From NCBI GenBank assembly GCA_002730315.1, contig PBZW01000066.1, positions 1 to 61,560 on the forward strand: a stretch of DNA of 61,560 nt, given 5' to 3'. The position numbers and the translations under genes are program-made. How positions within the stretch are numbered: the stretch's first letter is position 1; the number at the start of each line of letters is the position of its first letter. Positions 1 through 9,937 of this stretch are shown in pieces. Below the pieces are notes generated by a model. It had not been told where the DNA came from. It saw nothing but the letters and a program-made list of their open reading frames with translations, and made no database searches. The stretch is from Fidelibacterota bacterium. Lineage in GTDB: Bacteria > Fidelibacterota > Marinisomatia > Marinisomatales > TCS55.

Positions 1-411
1 CAGCCATTTTTCCCACAACTCGTCATAGTTTTGGAAAACAGGAAACACCCGAGCCCCAAAACGCTCTGCCTTTGCTCCCTGAACTTCATCTGGGGGCGGT
101 GCAATAGCGCAGATGTATAAATAACAGCCAACCATACGCTGGGCGATTCCTTGGGCCGGGGGAATACAAAAAACCCGGGTTGTGTATTGGGATAGGGATA
201 TCTGCCAGGCTTCCTGGAATATATGATCCAGTGGCGGAATAGCTTCCGGTGCATGAATCTTGTCCTGAAACCAGAACTGATTCTTTTCCCATTCTTCCCT
301 ATCGCCAGAAAACAACTGATGCGATGGATACATGTCCTCCCATCCTTCAAGTTCCGCTGGGACCTCAAAATCATGAGGGTCCGGGAACCTTCCTTCTGTT
401 TTGTTTGTCAT
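1..411 (-). CDS. N-terminal part of PEP-utilizing enzyme / phenylphosphate synthase-like protein (partial, runs off left edge)
   Basis: Manual translation from ATG at 411 (minus) is open for 137 codons to the edge: MTNKTEGRFPDPHDFEVPAELEGWEDMYPSHQLFSGDREEWEKNQFWFQDKIHAPEAIPPLDHIF...; resembles the N-terminal region of PEP-synthase-related mobile-domain proteins. Not in the ORF track. Confidence 0.65.
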   Translation of the reverse strand, partial: MTNKTEGRFPDPHDFEVPAELEGWEDMYPSHQLFSGDREEWEKNQFWFQDKIHAPEAIPPLDHIFQEAWQISLSQYTTRVFCIPPAQGIAQRMVGCYLYICAIAPPPDEVQGAKAERFGARVFPVFQNYDELWEKWL

Positions 412-618
412 TGTAGGTTTCTCCTTGCTTTGTTTGTTTTTATTTGTAAAATTTTATTGATTAAGCTCGTAAAACTCCCTTTTGTATCATTCGTCATAAT
501 TAGATATTCTTCTCTTTACTAGCTATAAATAATGAAATATGACCAATTTGGTAATAATTTGATAATAAGATCAATTTATCTAAAATTATTGTAAAAAAAT
601 AGCTACGAGTAACCATGA

Positions 619-1461
619 TTATCCTAGCCCCAAATTAACATTTTTTAAACTTGCGGAATCTTTATCAGGATAATGTCCACCTATCTCTTTCGTTATTTTC
701 TTTCCTGCTCTTAATACAGCTTTTGAAATATCAACTTTTTGACCCATCATTCTTCTTTTCAATCCAGATATACTTATAGCAGCAACCGGCTGTTTATTTA
801 TGTCAAAAATAGTTGTTCCAACACAATAGACATCATCTGCAAACTCCTCTTTATCATAGCTAATGAAAGATTTATTGACCCTTTTTAATTCTTTACGAAA
901 TTCATTTTCCGTTGTAATAGTTTTACCAGTTCGCTTGCTTAACTTTGTTATTTCAAAATATAAATCCAGAAAGTCATCATCCATAAACGCAAGAATAGAT
1001 TTTCCTAATGCAGTACAATACATAGGGTTCCTGGTCCCGACTGGAGTGTCTATGCGAATATTCTGGTTTGATTCTTCATTTGTCAAACAAAGCACATCTA
1101 CTCTATCTCGTATAGCTAAACACGCTGATTCTTTGATTTCATTGGAAAGTTCGCGTAAACAGGGTTGAGCTTTTTCCACTATAGATTGATTAACATCTAC
1201 TCGAAGACCAAGCTCAAAAAGATAAATACCTAATTTGTAAAACCCATCTTCTGTCCGCTCGACGATTCCTAGTGACCTAAGCGAATTCAGAAATCTAAAA
1301 ACGGTAGATCGGTTCATTCCCGTTGGAATAGCAATATCATTTGTAGTTAATTCTGGTTTTTCTCTGGTGAACTGTTCAAGAATTTGAAAAGTTTTATATA
1401 CTGATCCATTTTGGACAGATAAATTTACTGCGTCATCAGATTTGTTTAATAATTGAACCAT
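619..1461 (-). CDS. IclR family transcriptional regulator
   Basis: N-terminal wHTH (TTNDIAIPTGMNRSTVFRFLNSLRSLGIVER) plus IclR effector domain (GTRNPMYCTALGKSILAF). Confidence 0.9.
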   Translation of the reverse strand: MVQLLNKSDDAVNLSVQNGSVYKTFQILEQFTREKPELTTNDIAIPTGMNRSTVFRFLNSLRSLGIVERTEDGFYKLGIYLFELGLRVDVNQSIVEKAQPCLRELSNEIKESACLAIRDRVDVLCLTNEESNQNIRIDTPVGTRNPMYCTALGKSILAFMDDDFLDLYFEITKLSKRTGKTITTENEFRKELKRVNKSFISYDKEEFADDVYCVGTTIFDINKQPVAAISISGLKRRMMGQKVDISKAVLRAGKKITKEIGGHYPDKDSASLKNVNLGLG

Positions 1462-1718
1462 ATGTTTATTATATAAACTTATTACTATAATTGTTAAATG
1501 CCAAGAAAAATATTTACATGTTTACATTTTGTAAGAAAATTATATTGATTTAGGAAATTATTATAAAAAACAAAAAGGAATAGAATCTCACATTTCTGAT
1601 AAACAGGTTTTTTATATTACCTCATCAACGCTTTGATGGTTTGGTTTGATTTTGGAGGATTATATTTTATGGATAGGCCAATCCCACTCCCCATAATCAA
1701 TTTTACCTATTATTTAAA

Positions 1719-3719
1719 TTAATTCCGGTTGTGATATAACATATATTTCGCTGTCTCGAGGATACCCAATGTCATCCTCTCATAATTCTTTACCATTTCC
1801 TCGTTTCCAGAGAGGATATCTTCTGCAGGGTCGGGGCTGTTGAGATCATGAAATTCCATCCCGGAGCCATTGCGAAAGATCCGCAGATAGTAATCACTAT
1901 CTAATACACCATAACTGCTGGGGGAGATCTTTTTATTCACTACAAAGGCCATACCATTTTCATTTTTTAATACATCCCTTCCCAATGTCTTATTGGTATA
2001 ATCAATTCCGCTTAATCCGGCGATGGTCGGCATAAGGTCAGGCAAACCGCAAACAGTTTCGATCCTCCGATGATCCATTCCTAGCCCAGGCGCATAGATA
2101 ATGAATGGCACATTGTAAGAACGGAGACGAAGCGCATAGTCATCCGCAGGCATATGCTCCGCTTGGGGATCAGCGTTGCCGTGATCCCCAAACAGAACAA
2201 AGATCGTATTTTTAAAATAGTCAGCTGTATTCGCCATTTCCATAAATCTGCCGATAGAATGATCCAGGAAACGCATGGCGTTGTATTGGTCGAGTGAATT
2301 AAAACCCGCTTTCTGCAATACCTGTTCATCTTGATTCTTAATAATGAAACCGGCGTTATCCTCCGGTATGGAGTAGGGACGATGATTCGCAGCAGTTTGC
2401 ACAATAGCAAAAAATGGCTTTTCACTGTCTCTTTTTGAAAACAGGTCATGTGCCTCGCGCAGCAAATCCAGGTCAGAGATACCCCACACATCCACCCGCG
2501 GTCGGTTAAAATCACCCAATTCCAGCAGTTCCATATCCTTCAGGTTATACGTGATCAAGCTGCGGATATTCGCCCAGCTGGCGCTGCCTCCGATCAGGTA
2601 ATATTTATCATGATCTACAAATTCTGAAATAATGCTGTACTGATCGCGGATGAGAGGATTCCGTGAGGATGTTTTTGTTCGTGCCACATCCGGGATGCCG
2701 GTGACCATGGTAAACACTGATCTGGATGTACTAACCCACGGCACATAGAAATTGGGAAAAAATAATCCATTTTTAGCTAATTGATCCAAAGTGGGTGTTG
2801 TATCAAATGGGTTCCCCATCAATCTCATGCGGTTGAGCCCCACAGATTCCATGAAAATGATTACAATATTGGGGGGTGGTTCAATTTTTTTATCAGGAAT
2901 AATTTCCCTGGTGAAATTCATATTATCCTGGTCCGGTTCAGCCACCCCAAGCCAATTCGAAATCGTTGGATAATATTCCCTCACCTTTTCAATATCAAAA
3001 TCGGCTTCACTGAAATTTGAGGTATCATAAAAATACAAAACCGGGTTCAAGGCCAGTGCTGAAACAAAAGGGTCCCGACTAAAAAAAGCGTCGCTCCAAA
3101 ACAAGGCATATTGAGCAAACGTCCCCCACAAACTAAATAAGTAGATTGTACCGCCAACTATAACGCCAACTACTTTATGGGACGTATTCCTGTATTTGGG
3201 AGTTTTGGCAACTGTGGCGGCCACAAGACCATCATGGAGTTTGATCCAGGTAAAGCAGAGAAGTGCCAGGATGGATAAGAACCATACAACCGGGTAACTC
3301 TCCCAGACCATTTGAGCGGAGATAGTCGGATTTTCCAGAAGGATTAAGGCTGTGATATCCACCCGTTGCTGAAGGTATGCATAGTGGCCAAAATCAGCAG
3401 TATAAAATAATACAGCCCCTATGATCAAAATCCCGTAAATCCATTTTCCAACAGTGCGAGTTCTGTGTGAGCGACCCATATTCAAGACTGGAATCATAGT
3501 CAATACAAGCAATGGCAATGAGATTAAAATAGCCAGGCGCAAGTCAAAGCGGACGCCCATCCAGAAAGCACGAGTCAGGTCAGATGCGCTAACATCAGCG
3601 ACCGGATCATTGAACGTATAAAAGAAAACGATTCGGAATAGAATAAAAAAGAGCCACGATAAGCTTACTGCTCCCAGCAGGTAGCGCAGCCGCCGGGAAC
3701 GCATAAAGGAAAAATTCAT
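1719..3719 (-). CDS. LTA synthase family / phosphoglycerol transferase-type membrane sulfatase
   Basis: N-terminal TM helices, then sulfatase fold: PNIVIIFMESVGLNRM, FYVPWVSTSRSVFTMVTG, FVLFGDHGNADPQ. Confidence 0.88.
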   Translation of the reverse strand: MNFSFMRSRRLRYLLGAVSLSWLFFILFRIVFFYTFNDPVADVSASDLTRAFWMGVRFDLRLAILISLPLLVLTMIPVLNMGRSHRTRTVGKWIYGILIIGAVLFYTADFGHYAYLQQRVDITALILLENPTISAQMVWESYPVVWFLSILALLCFTWIKLHDGLVAATVAKTPKYRNTSHKVVGVIVGGTIYLFSLWGTFAQYALFWSDAFFSRDPFVSALALNPVLYFYDTSNFSEADFDIEKVREYYPTISNWLGVAEPDQDNMNFTREIIPDKKIEPPPNIVIIFMESVGLNRMRLMGNPFDTTPTLDQLAKNGLFFPNFYVPWVSTSRSVFTMVTGIPDVARTKTSSRNPLIRDQYSIISEFVDHDKYYLIGGSASWANIRSLITYNLKDMELLELGDFNRPRVDVWGISDLDLLREAHDLFSKRDSEKPFFAIVQTAANHRPYSIPEDNAGFIIKNQDEQVLQKAGFNSLDQYNAMRFLDHSIGRFMEMANTADYFKNTIFVLFGDHGNADPQAEHMPADDYALRLRSYNVPFIIYAPGLGMDHRRIETVCGLPDLMPTIAGLSGIDYTNKTLGRDVLKNENGMAFVVNKKISPSSYGVLDSDYYLRIFRNGSGMEFHDLNSPDPAEDILSGNEEMVKNYERMTLGILETAKYMLYHNRN

Positions 3720-3728
3720 CTAGACAGA

Positions 3729-4184
3729 CTAACCGAGCTCCTGCAGAATATCCATGGCATGGGTTTTAACATTAACTTTCTTGTATACTTTTTTGATTAT
3801 GCCATTTTCATCAATCACGTATGTATTACGAAAAATACCATTGTATTCACGACCCATGAATTTCTTTTTCCCCCATACACCATAGGCTTTCAACACATCA
3901 TTACCCTCATCGCATAACATAGGATATTCAAAATTCTGTTTATTACAAAATTTCTTTTGTTTCTGGGGTGAATCAGCGCTCATCCCAACAACAACTGCAT
4001 TTTTCATTTCAAATTGCTTGAGTTCATCCCGGAACCCTTTTCCTTCGACTGTTCATCCTGGGGTGCTAGCTTTTGGGAAAAACCATAAAACGACTTTTTG
4101 TCCTTTCAAACCGGACAGGGAAACTTCATTCCCATCTTGATCAGGCAATGTAAAATCTGGTGCCTTGCTTCCTTCTTCTAACAT
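3729..4184 (-). CDS. Peroxiredoxin (BCP/PrxQ-like), probable selenoprotein with in-frame UGA at 4053-4055 read as Sec44
   Basis: One frame from ATG 4184: [43 protein letters not shown][UGA][46 protein letters not shown]...; UGA sits exactly where the family has Cys in TPGCT. The ORF track shows only 3729..4007. Confidence 0.88.
4021..4050 (-). promoter_or_regulatory. Candidate bacterial SECIS-like hairpin downstream of the UGA
   Basis: On the minus strand, GGAA-AAGGG-UUCC (4043..4031) begins 10 nt after the UGA with a G-rich loop; possible lower pairing AGU/ACU. Judged by eye only. Confidence 0.4.
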
Positions 4185-4193
4185 AAGTACTCC

Positions 4194-4652
4194 TTAATCT
4201 ATAGTTGACCATCTCAATCGGTCATCATTTTTTAGAACCATTTCATTCACAACTTGAATACCCTGTTTTTGTCCTCTCCATACCAGATGATCCAACGTCT
4301 CTTCAATCGTGACCCATTTGTATTCGCAATGCTCGTCTGACAAGGTTATTTGATCTGAATCTACTTCAATTCCAAAAACGGGGACAAGGTTGATACGGTC
4401 ACCATGGGCCTCATAAAAACGGCTCACATGATCAGCCACAAACATGTGCTTCGGTTTAAGGCCTGTTTCCTCCAGCAATTCCCGCTTGGCTGCTTTCGGG
4501 GCAGATTCACCTGCTTCTATCTTGCCGGCCACGCCTTGCCATAAATGTTCGTAACGTTTTGTTTTCGCTCGTTTCAAGATTAAATACAATAAGCCATCAT
4601 CCGTTTTTCTAAACACATATGCATCTACAACTCGAACTACAATATTCGACAT
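4194..4652 (-). CDS. NUDIX hydrolase
   Basis: Nudix box: GKIEAGESAPKAAKRELLEETGL. Confidence 0.93.
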   Translation of the reverse strand: MSNIVVRVVDAYVFRKTDDGLLYLILKRAKTKRYEHLWQGVAGKIEAGESAPKAAKRELLEETGLKPKHMFVADHVSRFYEAHGDRINLVPVFGIEVDSDQITLSDEHCEYKWVTIEETLDHLVWRGQKQGIQVVNEMVLKNDDRLRWSTID

Positions 4653-4655
4653 AAA

Positions 4656-7235
4656 TTAATGTATATGATGTTGTTGTGATTCTCGCATTGCCCAGTCATT
4701 CGATAAAATAAAAGCTGTTTTATGAGCAGGAGCAGTTGGATCTTTTTTATACTTCAAAAATTTCTCTAAAACTTCATCAGCTGCTGTTGGATCACCAATT
4801 GCTTTATAACATAATCCTAAATTATAATATACATCTGGTTGTTCTGGATCGATGGCTAATGACCTATTGAATAAATCCACAGCTAAATGATATTTGTTTG
4901 TTAAATAATGTATTCGACCAAGTTCAAATAATACTTTTCGATCTCGTGGGTACGCTTCAAGAACGTGTGACAAATATCTTTCAGCTTCATTAAATAATCC
5001 CTGCTTTTGTTTTATAATTCCCAAATAAGCCTGGGCACGATGAGATTCCGAATCTATACTTAATGCTTTTTTTAACCACCCTGCTGCTTGATCCAAATAT
5101 CCTGCATCAATATTCGTCATGGCAGCATTAATATATGCCTCAGTATAATCTTTATTGATGTGAGTTGCTTCCTCAAACGCATCAATAGCTTCAGCATAAC
5201 GTTCTTGCCTGTATAAACCAATTCCATATCTATTTAACCGTTCATGATCATTGGTCATCTGTTTTGATTTCGAATTTGAAGTAAGGACCAAAGTATCTTG
5301 ACACACATCAACGATTGGAAATACTGGAGAATCCTCACCTAATACCCACTCAGTATACCAGCGGTTAAACCGCCGATATCGGACTTGGGTAGTAATTGTA
5401 AATGGCGGATTGGCTGATACTGGGAAATCTATTTTATAATGAACTACATCCGTTGCCTGGGCCGGTAAAGATCTGTCAAATAACATTGTGCGCACATTCC
5501 ACAAATCATGTTTCTGAATCCATTTGCTATCTTTTGTCACAGGCGGCGCAATGAATTGATGAGCGTTAGGATCAACATGTCCATCAGCATCTATTTTCCC
5601 ACTGGTGTATACTTCCTTTCCATGGTGATCAACTACAACAAACTCTAACCAAGCTTCATACAAATCCAGCGGTCCAGTGGGAAAACTATGGGCAATATTA
5701 TTTGTGACACTAACATCAAATATGACTGATTCCGTTAAATCAGGCAGGGGCATTTGTTCTTGAAGCGGTTTAGTCACATTACCATCATTTCCTCCTATTT
5801 TCATTGCAACAATATCTACAACCAATTCATCCCGTTTTAACCATGCAGTTGTTTGGTCCAATTGTTCATCAAATCCATGTAAAAACGGAATGGCTGTATT
5901 TGCCGCAATATACCTATGGGATTTCACTGTTCCATCGGTTCGCGATGGATCGGTGGAATTAACTTCACGCATATGACAATCATTACAGTTTTGTATGTCT
6001 TCCTGTCGATAAGCGAAAACTGATTCTCCGGAAAAACCGCTCTCCTGCCAGGGGTCATATTGATTCTGAAGCTGTAACCAGCGGTATTCATTCGTGTATT
6101 CATCAATGGATTGTTTATGGCAGACAGAACAATACTCCGGAGTGGAGTAAAAAGATTTCATGAATGTTTTTTTATGATGTTGTGGTTTTAATCGAATCAA
6201 TAAGTAATTTAAATAGGATGGTATTTCGCCTTCCCGATCCCAAAATAAATATCTTTCCGGCGGATTATATACATACTTGCCTGTACCCTCCAGACTCCCG
6301 GAATCCTCAATTGAGTGACATACTATACAGGAAATACCTTCACCAGGATGATTATTCCTCACGGAATTATTAGCATCCATTTTTCCTGATAACAGAGCAA
6401 TTGGATCGTGGCAACCGCCACAATACCGAGTTGCATTTTTACCTTCTGTCTCCACCATGTATTGCAAAGTCTGCTCAAAGTAGGGATTATCCGTAGAATA
6501 TCTATGAGCAGATTCTGACCATTGTTCAAAAATATCTTCATGACAATTTTTCTGACCACACCCTTCAGAACCAGCCATAGTCTTCTCATTGATAAATAGG
6601 TTGTTGGTTGTAGTGGTCATGCTGGGGGAAAATGGGTTTGAACCAAAAGGGTATGTATAGTCATTTTTCTCAATATGTGTTGGTTCATTATGGTGATAAG
6701 TCCAACTACCTAAAACTGTAAAAAACATAATTGCTGTCATCCAAACACCGCTTTTTAAAAATCCTTTTCCAGACCCGTTTAACCTTCGCTGAACCATGAA
6801 TACAGTTGGTGTCCATAAATGAAATCCTAAAAAAATAAAAAATAAAAAACTTATAATGATATGAGCCCAATAAACGATTACTCCTGATTCGGAAACGCCG
6901 GTAATAATGAGAATGATTCCACTTATGAATGAAAATAGTACAAACTGGCCTGTAAAGTGACCAATCTTGGAATCAAATGGACGAATAAAATTTTTATGAT
7001 AAAGCCAATGCCGAAAATAAAACCAACAGATAAGTGCTCCCGCTACAATTCCAATAAAGGTATGCAGAAGTACATTAAACTGTATAAAAAATTGCCCCGT
7101 TTTCCCAAAAAAACTGATTGCACCAGAAACAAAAAGGAATATTAACAATCCCAAACTAACAATGTATAATGTCGATTCCCACGATCGTTTTTGACCTTTG
7201 TTCATAAAAATTTTATTATTTTCTTTTTCTGACAA
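4656..7235 (-). CDS. Membrane-anchored multiheme cytochrome c with C-terminal TPR repeats
   Basis: N-terminal TM helices with histidines; heme motifs CGGCH, CIVCH, CSVCH, CNDCH plus CGQKNCH; C-terminal TPR repeats. Confidence 0.88.
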   Translation of the reverse strand: MSEKENNKIFMNKGQKRSWESTLYIVSLGLLIFLFVSGAISFFGKTGQFFIQFNVLLHTFIGIVAGALICWFYFRHWLYHKNFIRPFDSKIGHFTGQFVLFSFISGIILIITGVSESGVIVYWAHIIISFLFFIFLGFHLWTPTVFMVQRRLNGSGKGFLKSGVWMTAIMFFTVLGSWTYHHNEPTHIEKNDYTYPFGSNPFSPSMTTTTNNLFINEKTMAGSEGCGQKNCHEDIFEQWSESAHRYSTDNPYFEQTLQYMVETEGKNATRYCGGCHDPIALLSGKMDANNSVRNNHPGEGISCIVCHSIEDSGSLEGTGKYVYNPPERYLFWDREGEIPSYLNYLLIRLKPQHHKKTFMKSFYSTPEYCSVCHKQSIDEYTNEYRWLQLQNQYDPWQESGFSGESVFAYRQEDIQNCNDCHMREVNSTDPSRTDGTVKSHRYIAANTAIPFLHGFDEQLDQTTAWLKRDELVVDIVAMKIGGNDGNVTKPLQEQMPLPDLTESVIFDVSVTNNIAHSFPTGPLDLYEAWLEFVVVDHHGKEVYTSGKIDADGHVDPNAHQFIAPPVTKDSKWIQKHDLWNVRTMLFDRSLPAQATDVVHYKIDFPVSANPPFTITTQVRYRRFNRWYTEWVLGEDSPVFPIVDVCQDTLVLTSNSKSKQMTNDHERLNRYGIGLYRQERYAEAIDAFEEATHINKDYTEAYINAAMTNIDAGYLDQAAGWLKKALSIDSESHRAQAYLGIIKQKQGLFNEAERYLSHVLEAYPRDRKVLFELGRIHYLTNKYHLAVDLFNRSLAIDPEQPDVYYNLGLCYKAIGDPTAADEVLEKFLKYKKDPTAPAHKTAFILSNDWAMRESQQHHIH

Positions 7236-7331
7236 AAATTGTTTCTAACTTTCTTAATACTAAACATATAATTTACTTTCAAACCTAACTTTTCCCACAT
7301 ATAAATAAATTGATCATTCTCAACAAAAGGT

Positions 7332-8468
<1,137 letters not shown>

Positions 8469-9821
8469 TTAAAAAATGTGCTGAAAAGCTTCCCGGACAG
8501 ATTTTACGTCGTGAATTTTTAGTCCTTTGAAGGATTTCACATTTTTCATATTGCTTTTTGGTATAATTGCAATTTTAAACCCTAAAGCTACTGCTTCCTG
8601 CAGCCGTTGTTCTATCTTTGCTACAGATCGAACTTCTCCCGTCAACCCAACTTCACCTACGAGAACAGTGTTATTGGCAATAGGTTTATCCAAATTGCTG
8701 GAAGCCAATGCTGAAATAATGGCCATGTCTGCCGCAGGGTCCTGGATCTTCAATCCACCTACCAAGTTCACAAATACATCATTCATGCCCATGATTTTTC
8801 CCAAGCGCTTTTCCAGCACAGCCAGCAGCATAGCTAACCGGCGTGTGTCCACACCATTGGCATTGCGCTGGGGTGTACCAAAGTTGGCTTTTGAAACGAG
8901 GGCCTGAACTTCAACAAGTATGGGTCGGCTGCCTTCCATGGAAGGGAAAATAGCGGTACCGGCAGTATTTTCTGTACGTTCTGCTAAAAACAGTTCAGAT
9001 GGATTGGTAACCTCTTCCAAGCCTAATGATGTCATCTGGAAGACGCCCACTTCATTGGTGGCGCCAAAACGGTTTTTTACCGAGCGCAGGATCCGATGGT
9101 CATAGCGATCATCCCCTTCCAGATACAGAACGGTATCTACCATATGTTCCAGCATTTTCGGCCCGGCGATTGTCCCTTCTTTGGTTACGTGGCCTATAAC
9201 GATCACAGTAAACCCTTTTTGCTTGCAGGCGTTCAACAGCTGCTGGCCGCAATTCCGAAGCTGGCCAACAGAACCTGGTAATGAATCCAAGTCTTCATTA
9301 TAAACAGTCTGGATGGAATCGATCACCAACAGGGCCGGCTGTACCACAGAAACCTGTTCCAGCACATTCAGGATCTCATTTTCACCGGAGACATGGAGGC
9401 CTGTTGTTTGCACACCCAATCGCTCCGCGCGCAGGGCTAATTGATCATCACTTTCTTCAGCGGAAACGTAGAGTGCGGATTGTCCGCAACCGGCGATAAC
9501 CTGCAGGGCTAATGTGGATTTTCCAATTCCGGGCTGGCCGCCGAGGAGGATCATGGAGCCGGGCAATAATCCGCCGCCCAAAACCCTATTTACTTCGCTT
9601 AACCCGGAAGATGAACGCTTACGGCCTTTTTTATTGGTTATAGAACTTAATTTTTTTGTTTCCCTGGCTGGCGCGCCGTTGGTCTTGCGTCTGGTTTTTG
9701 GTGGGCGGAACTCACTTAAGGTACCCCATTCATTGCAGGCCGGACACTGGCCGTGCCATTTCGGAAATTCATTACCACATTGATTACATAAAAAGACAGT
9801 TTTGGGAGATGATTTGGCCAT
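8469..9821 (-). CDS. radA: DNA repair protein RadA
   Basis: N-terminal zinc finger CNQCGNEFPKWHGQCPAC, Walker A GGQPGIGKSTL, KNRFG motif, Lon-like C-terminus. Confidence 0.96.
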   Translation of the reverse strand: MAKSSPKTVFLCNQCGNEFPKWHGQCPACNEWGTLSEFRPPKTRRKTNGAPARETKKLSSITNKKGRKRSSSGLSEVNRVLGGGLLPGSMILLGGQPGIGKSTLALQVIAGCGQSALYVSAEESDDQLALRAERLGVQTTGLHVSGENEILNVLEQVSVVQPALLVIDSIQTVYNEDLDSLPGSVGQLRNCGQQLLNACKQKGFTVIVIGHVTKEGTIAGPKMLEHMVDTVLYLEGDDRYDHRILRSVKNRFGATNEVGVFQMTSLGLEEVTNPSELFLAERTENTAGTAIFPSMEGSRPILVEVQALVSKANFGTPQRNANGVDTRRLAMLLAVLEKRLGKIMGMNDVFVNLVGGLKIQDPAADMAIISALASSNLDKPIANNTVLVGEVGLTGEVRSVAKIEQRLQEAVALGFKIAIIPKSNMKNVKSFKGLKIHDVKSVREAFQHIF

Positions 9822-9937
9822 TTGCTGGTTGATAAATTATTGGTTACAGGTTACATGTGCAAAAACTTACAGATAAAAATAGACACGCTGCATCCCATCA
9901 TTGACCAGTAACCAGCTAAGAGTTACCAATTACCTAT

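Noticed and set aside
2081-2515. 144-aa ORF inside the sulfatase gene
   Set aside because: Overlaps a strongly supported CDS on the same strand in another frame; composition looks like a shadow ORF
3729-4007. Short peroxiredoxin ORF as a truncated pseudogene
   Set aside because: The upstream half is intact in the same frame and the only interruption is a UGA at the catalytic Cys position, which fits Sec recoding better than decay
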